A stretch of DNA of 35,752 bases from Bacteroidota bacterium (GCA_016718875.1 JADKBL010000034.1:1-35752); one strand, 5' to 3'; counted from the stretch's first letter, positions 9,431 to 19,140 are shown. The notes: a model not told the origin generated them from the letters alone. Translations and numbers: made by a program.

Positions 9431-10099
9431 ATGAAAAAAATAATACTTTTTGCAATTATATTTATTTCGGGATACACACTAAGTGCACAGGTAAGTGAAT
9501 GTAAAGTTTTACTGCCCAGATTATCCGGAACATATGAAGGAGAATGCAGAAAAGACCTTGCTCACGGGAAGGGGCTTGCGCAGGGTATTGACAGGTATGA
9601 AGGTGAGTTCAGAAAAGGATATCCCGATGGGAGAGGCACCTACCGCTGGGCCGACGGTACTTTTTTTGAAGGATACTGGAAACAGGGATTGCGCGAGGGT
9701 TCCGGAAGGATGATATATAGTGCCGATTCAATAATAACAGGATATTGGAAAGCTGATAAATATTCAGGGAAACAGGATCTAAAGCAATATGAGATTTTGC
9801 AGACCAGGTACATTGCCCGTACTTCATTTACAAGGAATGGTGACAGCCCCAGCCAGGTGAAGATAAAATTAATGCTCGGAGGGTTGGCGAATAATGATGT
9901 TCAGGATTTTTCTTTAATATACTCCAGTGGTGAAGAGTTCCGCCTGGGTGCTGCATATGTAGTACAGAACGTGACCTATCCTGTAACCATCAGAATCACT
10001 TATCTTACATGGAATGTTCTGCATACTGTTCTCTCACCTGCGGCAATAGAATTCAGGATCAATGACCCCGGTAACTGGGATGTTAATATCCAGAACTAG
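9431..10099 (+). CDS. Exported MORN-repeat protein
   Basis: 222 residues beginning with a signal peptide (MKKIILFAIIFISGYTLSAQ). At least three MORN units follow: YEGECRKDLAHGKGLAQG, YEGEFRKGYPDGRGTYRW and FEGYWKQGLREGSGRMIY. MORN repeats are beta-hairpins that bind lipids or proteins. The last 110 residues form a beta-rich domain (TSFTRNGDSPSQVKIKLML, YSSGEEFRLGAAYVVQN, ITYLTWNVL) that I do not recognise. It is probably periplasmic or surface-linked. The ATG is preceded by aaacctaaggtg; a GTG three bases upstream is a less likely start. Convergent with the nucleoside-permease gene, only 2 bases apart. Confidence 0.85.
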   Translation: MKKIILFAIIFISGYTLSAQVSECKVLLPRLSGTYEGECRKDLAHGKGLAQGIDRYEGEFRKGYPDGRGTYRWADGTFFEGYWKQGLREGSGRMIYSADSIITGYWKADKYSGKQDLKQYEILQTRYIARTSFTRNGDSPSQVKIKLMLGGLANNDVQDFSLIYSSGEEFRLGAAYVVQNVTYPVTIRITYLTWNVLHTVLSPAAIEFRINDPGNWDVNIQN

Positions 10100-10101
10100 C
10101 C

Positions 10102-11299
10102 TTACTTGACAACCCCTATCTCCTTCTTTTCCTTGAAGAAGAATATAAACATGATCAGTACTGCCACTGCAATATATGCCGTAACAAACCAGATATTCTT
10201 CCACTGGTACTCCTGTCCGGTTGAATAGTATGTTGTCACAAATCCCGAGAACCATGTACCTATGAACATACCAAGTCCGTAGGTGACAAATGTGAAGAGC
10301 CCCTGGGCTGCACTTTTGATCCTCTCATTCGATTTCTTTTCAGTATACATGTAACCTGTAACAAAGAAGAAGTCGTAGCATACACCATGAAGAATTATGC
10401 CCGTATAAAGCATCCAGATGCCCGGTCCCATATTTCCATAGGCAAAACAGAGGTACCTGAGGATCCAGGGCGGTCATCCCCTATCAGCAGCATTTTTTAA
10501 CGCCGATCCTGTTGAACAGGAATGGAATTGCCAGTATGAAGAGAGCTTCGGAAATCTGTCCCATCACCATTTTGCCGGCAGTGTTCTGCATGCCCGACTG
10601 ATTCAGATAGAGGTTTGCAAATCCGAAATAGAATGAAAGTGGTATGCAAACGAAAATTGCGGCAATGAAAAAAATCAGGTATGGCTTGTCTTTAAAAAGC
10701 ACCAGAGCATCGATACCCATTACAGATTTCGCTGAAGAAGCTGAGGTCTCCTGTGGCGGAGTATCCGGCAGGAAGAAACTGTAAAGGCCCAGTGCAACAG
10801 AAACTATAGCAGCCATATAGAATGTAAGAGGTGTCTGCTCAATACCCAGAAGAGAGATCATGAATCCTGATATAACCCACCCTACAGTACCAAATACCCT
10901 TATAGGTGGAAATTGTTTGCCTATATCAGTCATCTGCCTGAAAGCCACACTGTTTGAAAGTGCAATGGTAGGCATATATGCAAGTGAATAGAATAATATT
11001 ATCCAGTAGAATGCCCCGTTTGTAGTGATTCTTGAAGCCATAAAAAGAAGTATTCCGCCAAGTACATGAAGAACACCCATAACCTTCTGTGCTGCAAAGA
11101 AGCGGTCGGCTACCATTCCCACGAAGAAGGGTGAGATCATTGTAGCAATAGCGAGAGCGCTGTATGCAGCTCCTATCTGTATACCTGTTGAACCCAGGTA
11201 TTTCGACATGAATGTACCCATGGTTACATACCATGAGCCCCAGATATAATACTGGAGGAACATCATTGAGGAGAGGACAATGGTTGTTTTGGTCTTCAT
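10102..11299 (-). CDS. Nucleoside permease-type MFS transporter (NupG/XapB family), one frameshift
   Basis: The N-terminal 271 residues (10484-11299) show the family signature: LSSMMFLQYYIWGSWYVTMG, then MVADRFFAAQKVMGVLHVLGG, VAFRQMTDIGKQFPPIRVFG and TVGWVISGFMI. The remaining helices continue in another frame (10102-10431) with MGPGIWMLYTGIILHG, CYDFFFVTGYMYTE and SAAQGLFTFVTYGLGMFIG, which is diagnostic of helices 10-12 of nucleoside:proton symporters. The frame changes once between about 10440 and 10495. Roughly 400 residues in total, normal for the family. Inner-membrane import of nucleosides is the likely function; Bacteroidota members can also lie in sugar loci. Single-gene transcript by appearance. 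Confidence 0.87.
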
Positions 11300-11361
11300 A
11301 AGAGAATCCGTTTTTCTGGTTAAGGAAATCTAAGTGAAAATAATAAATCTCTATTAAATAT

Positions 11362-13851
11362 TCACTTCATCCTGAAAGGTTTCACTTTCCAAATCTTTTC
11401 GCAATATTCCTGAATGGACCTGTCGGATGAGAATTTACCCATTCTTGCAACATTCAGAACTGCCATCCTGTTCCACTCAGAGGTGTTTTTCCAGGTTTCG
11501 GCAACCAGGTCCTGGCAGGCAGTATACAATGGATAATCAGCCATAAGCATATACGGATCATGCCAGAGCAGGTTATCTGTTATGGGTTTAAAAAGGTTAC
11601 AGTCACCTTTTGAGAAATGACCTGCATTAATCATATTTATCACATCGTGCAGCTCAGCATTATGATCATAAATAAAATGGGGATCATATTGGTTCCGTTT
11701 GGATTCTTCAACCTGGGCAGCAGTGAGGCCAAACAGGAAGAAGTTTTCGTCACCCACCTCCTCACGGATCTCTACATTTGCCCCGTCGAGTGTGCCGATG
11801 GTGAGGGCTCCGTTCATAGAAAACTTCATATTGCCGGTGCCGCTGGCTTCTTTGCCCGCTGTCGATATCTGTTCGGAAAGATCTGCTGCCGGGTAAATAT
11901 GCTGAGCATTGGTTACATTGAAATCAGGGAAGAAAACCACCTTGAGCCTGCCGTTCACATCAGGATCATTGTTTACCACATCGCCCACTGAATTAATAAG
12001 CTTGATCATAAGTTTGGCCACATGGTATCCGGGAGCTGCCTTGCCTCCAAAAATGAATGTTCGCGGAGCAATATCAATGCCTGGGTTTTGCTTAATGCGC
12101 AGGTAACGTGTAATGATATTCAACACATTAAGATGCTGGCGTTTGTATTCGTGTATTCGTTTTACCTGTATATCATACATTGAAGAAGGGTCAACTGTGA
12201 TCCCTGTCCTTTCTTTAATCAGAGTTGCGAGGATTCTCTTATTCTCAAGTTTAACTTTCCTGAATTGTTCCCTGAATGAGGCATCGTCTGCAAAAGGCTC
12301 CAACTTGCGAAGTTCATCGAGCCTGGCCGGCCACTTGTCTCCGATTGATTCCGTAATCAGTTTTGATAATCCCGGATTACTTAATACAATAAACCGGCGG
12401 GGCGTAACTCCGTTTGTAACATTATGAAAACGTTGCGGGAACATCTCCACCCAGTCATGCAATACCTGCTGTTTAAGAAGCTCCGTATGAAGAGCCGCCA
12501 CGCCGTTGATAGCACTGCTGCCTGCACAGGCAAGATTTGCCATGCGGACATATTTTTCTCCTGCCTCATCAATGATAGACATTCGTGAAAGTTTGCCTTC
12601 ATCACCAGGGAAATTCCTTTTTACTTCGTTCAGAAACCGGTGATTAATTTCATAAATGATCTCCAGCACCCGCGGGATAAGGTAGGCAAAGAGACCAACA
12701 GACCATTTTTCCAATGCTTCAGGAAGAAGGGTATGATTTGTATAGCTGAATGTTTTACACGTAGTATTCCATGCAGTGTCCCAGTCAATTTTGTATTCAT
12801 CAATCAGTATGCGCATGAGTTCAGCTACTGAAACAGAGGGATGAGTATCATTAAGCTGTATCACCCACCTTTATGAAATTCCTGTGGTTTTCCGTCATGT
12901 CTCAGATGTATCCTCATCATATCCTGAAGGGAGCATGAAACAAAGAAATACTGCTGTTTAAGCCTGAGTTTCTTACCTGTAAGCATTTCGTCATTAGGAT
13001 ACAGCACCTTGCTGATATTCTCCGACTTCACTTTATAGTCAACAGCCTTATAATAATCACCTGTTGAATGAGGTAAAATCGAAAGACTCCTCGGCCTCAG
13101 CTTTCCAGAGACGCAGGAAAGTGCATGAGGAGACAGTATAACCCATTATTGAAGAGTCGTATGGGATTCCTGTTACCATGTAGGCAGGTTTCCATCTGAA
13201 ATATTTTTTTCCTTCGGAGGCAGTGTAAGACTCAGTGTGTCCTCCGAAGTTTACATTAACAAGAAGTTCGGGACGGGCACTCTCCCATGGATTTCCCTTG
13301 CGCAGCCATTTGTCGGTTTTTTCAAACTGCCAGCCATCTCTGATCTCCTGATCAAAGATGCCAAACTCGTATCTTATTCCATATCCGACAGCAGGGATCT
13401 GCATAGAAGCAAGTGAATCGATATAGCAGGCAGCCAGACGTCCAAGACCGCCATTGCCAAGTCCGGGTTCCTCTTCCTGAGCAATTACTTCTTCAAAGTT
13501 AAATCCAAGCTCCTCAACAGCCTGCTTCATGACATTGTAAATATCGAGGTCAATAAGATTGACCCCAAGCTGGGGTCCCAACAAAAACTCAGCGGAGAGG
13601 TAACTTACCAGGCGGACATTTCTGTCTTCAAATACCGCATTCATTGTCTTGTGTTCGCGTTGCATGATTCTGTCACGTACTGTATACGCTACAGCCATGT
13701 ACAAATCATTAAGGGATGTATTGACAATGTTTCGTCCCTGCTGGTAGAAAAGGTGTTCAGTAATAGCCTGTTTCAGGGATTCAACATCCATGCCGCTCCG
13801 GACATAAATACATTTAGGTTTGCTATCGCCGGGATTTGCTTTTTTTGCCAT
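11362..13851 (-). CDS. glgP: Glycogen/alpha-glucan phosphorylase, frameshifted
   Basis: Phosphorolytic release of glucose-1-phosphate from glycogen or maltodextrin in the cytoplasm. The N-terminal piece (13057-13851) has VRLVSYLSAEFLLGPQLGVN, EPGLGNGGLGRLAACYIDSL and GIRYEFGIF; the middle (about 12865-13057) is readable in other frames (DYYKAVDYKVKSENISKVLY, RLKQQYFFVSCSLQDMMR). The C-terminal piece (11362-12864) starts IQLNDTHPSVSVAELMRIL and includes VTNGVTPRRF, VKRIHEYKRQHLN, FGGKAAPGYHVAK and the PLP-lysine segment EASGTGNMKFSMNGALTIG. Repaired length about 830 residues, as expected. Breaks are near 13070 and 12870; the latter is AAA for AAAAA followed by GGG for GG. No other glycogen genes are adjacent. 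Confidence 0.94.
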
Positions 13852-14278
13852 AGGAATAATCTGTTGCTATTGTAAATATAGCTAAGAAAAGATACGAAAA
13901 AAATATCATTTCGCCTGACGGGTTTATTAAACCTGACTTCAGCCATTAACTATAAATAAAGTTAAGAAATAGCTTTGCATGAATCAAAAAAAACCATCCA
14001 TCAAAATCTTCTCTGACCTGATGGATGGATTCGTCAAAAACCTGAATTAGTAAAGTGATCTAAAAAATCTTTAATAAAAATACTGTATTAATTACATAAA
14101 CCCGGTAATAACATATATCCTTTGTACCAAGTGCCATAATTCATGTATGAACAGCCTTTCTGAGGTTACTATTTGTGCATAATGAAGAATGAAAAAATTA
14201 CAGTTACCATGGATCGAACTAAAGGTAACAATCCAAACTTACTGAATTATAAACTACCAGAAGCGGATGAATCATTTA
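13852..14278. other. Intergenic region between glgP and the PAS-GAF kinase gene
   Basis: 427 bases, AT-rich. It holds the minus-strand terminator at 13986-14028. A 34-codon open frame on the plus strand (14182-14286) has no support beyond being open. On the minus strand TATCTTTT near 13893-13900 is a weak -7-like match upstream of glgP. Nothing else recognised. Confidence 0.6.
13986..14028 (-). terminator. Rho-independent terminator downstream of the PAS-GAF kinase gene
   Basis: On the minus strand a perfect 10-bp stem (ccatccatca at 13994-14003 with tgatggatgg at 14019-14028, 15-nt loop) is followed directly by eight T residues (13993-13986). It would end the kinase transcript about 250 bases after the stop codon, before glgP. 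Its stem is nearly the same as that of the terminator at 16361-16402. Confidence 0.8.
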
Positions 14279-16303
14279 TTACTTAATTGCCTTTATCATG
14301 GTAAAGCTAAAACAGCTTCCTTTACCCGCCTCACTTACAACATTGATTTCACCTCCATGCTTTTCAACAAATTCTTTACACAGATGTAATCCAAGTCCTG
14401 AACTTGTCTCTCCTTCCGTTCCGGGACGACTTGTCTTCTCGGTAAGGTTAAAAAGCTTTTGCTTAAGTATCTCATTCATACCAATCCCGTTATCGCATAC
14501 TGAGATTTCTATCCTGCCATTTCCTGATTCCGCAGCGGATAATTTAACAATCCCTCCTGAAGGTGTGAATTTAAGAGCATTTGAAAGCAGATTTCTTAAA
14601 ATGGTTTCAAGCATATTTTCGTCTGATTCAATTATATAATCTGAATTGATATTAATGATTACCTGAATCCCTTTCCTTATGGCTGTTTCAGTAAACAATT
14701 CGGCTGTTGTTGTAATTTTTTCCCTGACATTTAATTTAACAGCATTAAAACCGATCATTCCTCTTGTAAACCTTGACCATTCAAGGAGATTTTCCAGCAG
14801 ACTGTAAATTGATGCTGCCTCCTTGCTCATAGTTTCAGTCAGTTCGGTAATTTCGTCCATTGACATCATTGCAGACCGGTCGGTAATCATTTTTGTGGCC
14901 TGAACAAAAGATCCGAGCGGCCCCCTGAGGTCATGTGCAATTATTGAAAAGAACTTATCTTTTTCCGCATTTGTAACCTGAAGCATTTCATTCTTTACTT
15001 TTATGGCTTCCTCAGATTGTCTTCGTTCGATAGCGACTGCAATTTGCCCTCCTACTGATTCCAGGAATTCAACATCTTTTTCAGTATAAACATTCTCATG
15101 TTCATAATCCTGGAGCACCAGGACACCTATGATTTTTGACGGAGTCTTCAGAGGTATTCCCACCCATGACGGAGATGGTCTTCCAACCTCCTCAACTATA
15201 TTCTCATTAATCAGTCTTTCGAAGACTTCCTGTGTAAAAACGAGTGGCTTACCAGTTCTGAAAATATAGGATGTACAACTCTTCTCCATTGTAGAGGGCA
15301 AAGGGATGTCGTCATATTTGTCAATAAAATAGGGAAATATGAACTGAGTTTTTTCAAAGTCCCAGAGAGCAATTACTATGTTTTCCGCCATTACAATTTT
15401 TGATAACGAAACATGAACCAGTTTCATGAACTCTTCAAGATCGGATGTAGTTGTAACACCTCTGATTATATTGTTTATAACTTCTTTTTCCAGGTCGATC
15501 CTTTTTCTTTCTGTAATATCATTTGCAACACCAATCAAAGCAACAGGAGAACCATTATCATCCTTTACTATTGAAGTTGAAAGTTCAACCGGAAATTCCG
15601 ATCCGTCTTTCCTGCAATTAAGAAGTTCACCATGCCAACCTCCTCTAAGGGTATCAGGTAGTATGTTTTCAACAAGCTCTTCAGGATTATTTGATGATCT
15701 GATCTTTACAATGGATTCGAGTTTCATATCCTCTTCGGTAAATCCATATACTTTAAGAAATGCGTCATTCAGGAACAGTACTTTATCCTTCATATCAGTT
15801 ATTGAAACGCACTCATTAATACTCTTAAGAGCATTTGCCAGAATATTAATTCTTTCCTCGTAATTCTTCCTGTCTGTTATATCCCTCGAGATACCAAATG
15901 TTCCGATTATCTTACCTTCACTGTCAAAAAGAGGCATCTTAACAGTGGAGACCCACCGGTCAGCTTTTCCCGTCTGGATCTCTTTTTCTTCTTTTAAAAT
16001 ATTTTCGCCTGTTGCGATGATTCTCTGTTCATCAATATAGGAAGACCTTGCATGTTCTTCGGTAAAAAAGTCAAAGTCAGTCTTGCCTATTGCTTCCCAA
16101 GGGTCTTTTATTCCGAATTTATCAATGTGCATTCTGTTTATCCTTAAGAACCTGCTTTTCTGGTCCTTAAAATATACCGCATCCTTTATGTTATCCATCA
16201 GGGAACTGAAAAGAAACTCTTCTTTTCTGAGTTCATCGTATTCTTTTCTAAGAGAAATAAGTTCCAGAATAAGATCATCTCGTGTTTTCCCGGTATAGTC
16301 CAT
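14279..16303 (-). CDS. PAS-PAS-GAF sensor histidine kinase
   Basis: 674 residues, intact. A short N-terminal helix (LELISLRKEYDELRKEE) leads into two PAS domains, about 30-148 (ending FGISRDITDRK) and 152-270 (ending IGVANDITERKR). A GAF domain lies at about 285-435 (NIVIALWDFEKTQF to VGGQIAVAIERR). The kinase core follows: H-box KFFSIIAHDLRGPLGSF, N-box LRNLLSNALKFTPSG, G1 VCDNGIGM and G2 SGLGLHLCKEF. There is no transmembrane segment, so it is a soluble sensor. No receiver domain or partner regulator is adjacent; the output is unknown. It is flanked by two similar terminators, and a candidate promoter plus terminator in its leader suggests a separate small RNA or attenuation. Confidence 0.92.
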   Translation of the reverse strand: MDYTGKTRDDLILELISLRKEYDELRKEEFLFSSLMDNIKDAVYFKDQKSRFLRINRMHIDKFGIKDPWEAIGKTDFDFFTEEHARSSYIDEQRIIATGENILKEEKEIQTGKADRWVSTVKMPLFDSEGKIIGTFGISRDITDRKNYEERINILANALKSINECVSITDMKDKVLFLNDAFLKVYGFTEEDMKLESIVKIRSSNNPEELVENILPDTLRGGWHGELLNCRKDGSEFPVELSTSIVKDDNGSPVALIGVANDITERKRIDLEKEVINNIIRGVTTTSDLEEFMKLVHVSLSKIVMAENIVIALWDFEKTQFIFPYFIDKYDDIPLPSTMEKSCTSYIFRTGKPLVFTQEVFERLINENIVEEVGRPSPSWVGIPLKTPSKIIGVLVLQDYEHENVYTEKDVEFLESVGGQIAVAIERRQSEEAIKVKNEMLQVTNAEKDKFFSIIAHDLRGPLGSFVQATKMITDRSAMMSMDEITELTETMSKEAASIYSLLENLLEWSRFTRGMIGFNAVKLNVREKITTTAELFTETAIRKGIQVIININSDYIIESDENMLETILRNLLSNALKFTPSGGIVKLSAAESGNGRIEISVCDNGIGMNEILKQKLFNLTEKTSRPGTEGETSSGLGLHLCKEFVEKHGGEINVVSEAGKGSCFSFTMIKAIK

Positions 16304-16360
16304 AAGAATAGAGCAATTTATACAATTAACTTAAATCATTTCAAATATTAAATACACATC

Positions 16361-16402
16361 AAAAAAATCCATCCACCAGGATATTCAAAGAGATGGATGG
16401 AT
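16361..16402 (-). terminator. Rho-independent terminator in the leader of the kinase gene
   Basis: Minus-strand hairpin: 9-bp stem (16394-16402 with 16367-16375; atccatcca/tggatggat) and 18-nt loop, followed by a run of T (complement of the A run 16361-16367). It lies 58 bases before the kinase ATG at 16303 and 218 bases after the lipoprotein stop. It may end the lipoprotein transcript, end a small RNA, or act as an attenuator. Confidence 0.75.
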
Positions 16403-16457
16403 AATCCTAACCTAACTAACCGCTAAAACTAAAATAATTTAATCTAAACATGTACAC
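16361..16457 (-). ncRNA. Candidate ~95-nt small RNA or attenuator leader
   Basis: A start about 6-7 bases after the TACATTTG element and an end in the T run of the terminator give an RNA of about 95 nt. It contains the repeated TTAGTTAGGTTAGG motif before the terminator stem. A short 11-codon frame (MFRLNYFSFSG) lies inside it. I recognise no known RNA family. This is inference from promoter and terminator positions only. Confidence 0.35.
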
Positions 16458-16462
16458 ATTCT

Positions 16463-16494
16463 CAAATGTACGAGACAAATACTATACAAGTCAA
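16463..16494 (-). promoter_or_regulatory. Candidate Bacteroidota promoter (TTG / TACATTTG)
   Basis: On the minus strand TACATTTG (16470-16463) matches TAnnTTTG exactly. TTG at 16494-16492 gives a 21-base spacer and TTG at 16489-16487 a 16-base spacer; the former fits the usual -33/-7 spacing. It points toward the terminator at 16361-16402 and the kinase gene. Confidence 0.45.
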
Positions 16495-16620
16495 GTATTT
16501 GAGGGCTTAATTTAACTGTCATTTACTATTTCTTTTTTATTTAAAATTATAAAAGTAAATTAATTCAAATCAATGAATAAACAGCAGGTAACAGACTTGA
16601 TACCTGTTTAAAAAAATATA

Positions 16621-16929
16621 CTACAACAGGGTTTTTAACAAAAAATGGTTCGAGTCCATTTGCCGGACATAGAGTATTTTATCGGAATAACCAATCCATA
16701 CTTCCGTGGAGTCAATAAGATTGTATACGTAAATATGTATACCGCTTCCTGTATCAGCAGCCGGGGTTCCGAATTTCAGGACAATTGATTCATAGGTCAT
16801 GTTTTGGACAAGGTGATTCTCAAAGTCACTCAAAGTAAGTCCGTCTGAATACAGGTTATTTTCCTTGTTGCAGGATATAACCAGCAGCAATATTGATAAA
16901 ATCACGACACTTTTCCAATTCTTGCCCAT
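16621..16929 (-). CDS. Small lipoprotein, function unknown
   Basis: 102 residues with a lipoprotein signal peptide (KSVVILSILLLVISC, lipidated Cys20). The mature part, NMTYESIVLKFGTPAADTGSG followed by IHIYVYNLIDSTEVWIGYSD and ILYVRQ, resembles the compact helix-plus-beta layout of BamE/SmpA-like lipoproteins, where 'Y-x(3)-LG-P' opens the fold. Similarity to that fold is my inference. Probably membrane-anchored and periplasm-facing. It stands alone between the kinase leader and the divergent SRPBCC gene. Confidence 0.75.
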   Translation of the reverse strand: MGKNWKSVVILSILLLVISCNKENNLYSDGLTLSDFENHLVQNMTYESIVLKFGTPAADTGSGIHIYVYNLIDSTEVWIGYSDKILYVRQMDSNHFLLKTLL

Positions 16930-17220
16930 GACTGATTACTTGAAATTATTGTTAAAACTTTAACAGTTATGATACCTATTGACAGTACAAATATTATTCC
17001 AATTACCATAGATTATTTCATATAATAATTATTAATTTGAATTAAAGGTTAAGTTGTTTTTATTCATTTAAAAAGCCGGAGAGACTGCCAAACAAATTCT
17101 ATTTTAAACACATTCCTAAAATGAGCAAGTTAAAAGGGAGGGGCCAATTATGAACAAACCTAAAGTTTTCGCTGTTTATTATTCAGCAAAGCAATATTTA
17201 AAAAATTTAAAAGCAATATC

Positions 17221-17670
17221 ATGTCAGAGAATAGCATAAAATTGCACAGAGTAATTAAAGCAGCTCCTGAGAAAGTCTATCGTGCTTTTACCGATCCGAA
17301 TGCATTTGCATGGTGGATTCCTCCCTATGGATTTATATGTGTGATAGATAAAATGGAGTTTAAGGAGGGAGGAAACTTTAAAATGTCATTCATAAATTTT
17401 ACCACTGGAAATGGCAACTCTTTTGGCGGTAATTTTCTGGAAATAAAACCCAATGAGTTCATTAAGTATAATGATAAATTTGATGATCCTAATCTGCCTG
17501 GTGAAATTGTTACCTCTGTCTGGCTCAAAAAAGTTTTATGCGGTACTGAGCTGAAGGTTGTACAGGAAGGCATCCCGTCTGTTATACCATTAGAAATGTG
17601 TTATTTAGGCTGGCAGGATTCTTTGGATAAGCTGATGAAGCTGGTTGAGCCGGAAATTTCGGACAATTAA
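17221..17670 (+). CDS. SRPBCC / AHSA1-domain protein
   Basis: 149 residues spanning one START-like (Bet v1) domain: LHRVIKAAPEKVYRAFTDPN, then AFAWWIPPYGF, EFKEGGNFKMSF, GNFLEIKPNEFIKY, TSVWLKK and the final helix CYLGWQDSLDKLMKLVEPE. This is the Hsp90-ATPase-activator homologue group of small cytoplasmic proteins with a hydrophobic ligand cavity. Reaction unknown. Monocistronic by spacing. Confidence 0.88.
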   Translation: MSENSIKLHRVIKAAPEKVYRAFTDPNAFAWWIPPYGFICVIDKMEFKEGGNFKMSFINFTTGNGNSFGGNFLEIKPNEFIKYNDKFDDPNLPGEIVTSVWLKKVLCGTELKVVQEGIPSVIPLEMCYLGWQDSLDKLMKLVEPEISDN

Positions 17671-17913
17671 AATCATATAATATTATCAAAGCCTGCCTGT
17701 CAAATTAATAAACATACAAATACTTATTGTTGTAATTTTATTCTTCTGTTTTACTGTTCAGCATCTGACTGTTGAATCTGCTTGTATCATGTACTCTCTT
17801 TCTAATAACTGATTCCTGGTTTTATAAAATAAATATTCAAATAAGCATCAAAATAATAAATCGAGAGTCTTTAATCAGGAATAGAAGAATAAAGAATATA
17901 ATAATAAATTGCT

Positions 17914-18291
17914 ATGGAAGAGTCAAAAATAAAAAAACATGTAACCCTGGTCGGAGCTATTCAGATCAGTTTTTCAATGCTGGGACTGCTTGGTGCTTTT
18001 GTCGTTTTCGTTGCTCTGAGTTTTGCAAGGAGCCAGGCTGGTGATGATGAGAATGCCAGAATGGTGCTCGGTATCTTATCAGCATGTGTGCCGTTGTTTA
18101 TCGGAACATTATCGGCAATAGGATTAGTCGCAGGAATCGGACTTCTTGCATATAAATCCTGGGCAAGATATCTTGCAATAATTGTTTCAGCACTTGATTG
18201 CCTGGCTATGCCATTCGGAACAATATACGGAGTATATGCATTATGGGTTTTAATGAAAGACGAAACCAAAAACCTGTTCAACAAGAACTAG
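17914..18291 (+). CDS. Small multi-pass membrane protein, function unknown
   Basis: 125 residues with three to four hydrophobic segments, about 10-37 (LVGAIQISFSMLGLLGAFVV), 50-78 (LGILSACVPLFIGTLSAIGL) and 82-113, the last with the pattern LLAYKSWARYLAIIVS...PFGTIYGVYALWVL. This 'W-AR-L-I...PxGTxxGxYxLWVL' pattern recurs in small uncharacterised bacterial membrane proteins. Its 3' end overlaps the convergent DUF1801 gene by 14 bases. Confidence 0.78.
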   Translation: MEESKIKKHVTLVGAIQISFSMLGLLGAFVVFVALSFARSQAGDDENARMVLGILSACVPLFIGTLSAIGLVAGIGLLAYKSWARYLAIIVSALDCLAMPFGTIYGVYALWVLMKDETKNLFNKN

Positions 18292-18715
18292 ACAGATTGT
18301 ACTTTTTTTTCATGTCTGCAACTGAGGCTGTAATAATCTCTTTCAGTATATCAGGATTAATATCCTCAATTTTATTAATGTAAATACATGATCCTGAGCT
18401 TATTTTAAACTTTCCAAGTTTGCCAAGCAGATCTGCATAATGATTTACACCTGACATTATATAAACGGCTATGTATTGTTTCCTAGGTGAAAATGCAGTT
18501 AAGGGCCAGTCACCTTCCTGCTTACTCCTCTCTGATTTGTAATGAAACGTGCCATATCCTATCATATTGTTGTTCCATAAGGCAGGTTTTTCTTTAACAA
18601 TACTGTCAAAAAGCTTTCTAATTTCTTTACTGTCAGCCCGTTTCTTTTCAGGTTCCACACTCTCCAGAAATTTATCAATATCAGAATCAAGTGGCCTGGT
18701 CTTAATTTCGCTCAT
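18278..18715 (-). CDS. DUF1801 (YdhG-like) protein
   Basis: 145 residues. The order DIDKFLESVEPEKKRADSKE, MIGYGTFHYKSERS, WPLTAFSPRKQYIAVYIM, LLGKLGKFKISSGSCIYINK and ILKEIITASVADMKKKY is the complete DUF1801 domain. A Bacillus member is reported to be a frataxin-like iron chaperone; nothing here tests that. Cytoplasmic. The ends of this gene and the membrane-protein gene overlap tail to tail. Confidence 0.87.
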   Translation of the reverse strand: MSEIKTRPLDSDIDKFLESVEPEKKRADSKEIRKLFDSIVKEKPALWNNNMIGYGTFHYKSERSKQEGDWPLTAFSPRKQYIAVYIMSGVNHYADLLGKLGKFKISSGSCIYINKIEDINPDILKEIITASVADMKKKYNLSSSC

Positions 18716-18774
18716 AATTTATACCCTTTGTATTATAATAAAACCTGATTTTACTATACCATTTCCAAAAAATC

Positions 18775-19140
18775 CTAAGAGCCACGCAGAATCTTCTCCA
18801 TCTTCCAGCCCTTAGCCAACTCATCCACCAGTTTATCCAGATACCTTACCTGTTGTGTCAGGGGATCTTCTATTTCCTCCACACGATACCCGCAGATTAC
18901 CCCTGTGATGAGGTGAGCTTTGGGATTTATTGAAGCGTGTTTGAAGAATGTATCGAAAGTTACATTTACCTTGATCTGTTCATGAAGCTTTCTGCTGTCG
19001 AAACCTGTTAACCACTCTATGACCTGATGTAATTCTTCTTCTGTTCTGCCCTTCTTCTCCACTTTTGCCAGATACAAAGGATATACTAAGGCAAAGGTCA
19101 TTTTTGCAATACGCTGATTTTGTTTGTCAGAATTGGTCAT
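18775..19140 (-). CDS. DUF2200 protein
   Basis: 121 residues covering the whole domain: RIAKMTFALVYPLYLAKVEK, GRTEEELHQVIEWLTGFDS, VNVTFDTFFKHASINPKAHL, ITGVICGYRVEEIEDPL and YLDKLVDELAKGWKMEKILR. Function unknown; small cytoplasmic protein. A decayed, internally deleted relative of this gene and of its upstream flank lies at 29830-29930. Confidence 0.87.
   Translation of the reverse strand: MTNSDKQNQRIAKMTFALVYPLYLAKVEKKGRTEEELHQVIEWLTGFDSRKLHEQIKVNVTFDTFFKHASINPKAHLITGVICGYRVEEIEDPLTQQVRYLDKLVDELAKGWKMEKILRGS

Larger units (their letters stand above)
16304..16620. other. Intergenic leader between lipoprotein and kinase genes
   Basis: 317 bases without a protein gene. On the minus strand it contains, in order, a promoter match (16463-16494), a roughly 95-nt stretch ending in a strong terminator (16361-16402), and a 58-base leader before the kinase ATG. 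A short frame MFRLNYFSFSG-stop occurs within the stretch. Confidence 0.6.

Noticed and set aside
14182..14286. 34-codon open frame on the plus strand (MKNEKITVTMDRTKGNNP...) overlapping the 3' end of the kinase gene
   Set aside because: No ribosome site, no recognisable family and an overlap with the kinase end; an open frame this short is expected by chance in AT-rich sequence.
17121..17239. Two short chained frames (10 and 29 codons, joined at ATGA) running into the SRPBCC start, with a GGGAGGGG upstream
   Set aside because: Tempting as a leader peptide pair, but composition is not protein-like, and strong Shine-Dalgarno use is unusual in this phylum.
17772..18044. 90-codon frame ahead of and overlapping the small membrane-protein gene
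   Set aside because: It overlaps the better-supported gene in another frame and has low-complexity Ile/Asn composition typical of AT-rich non-coding DNA.
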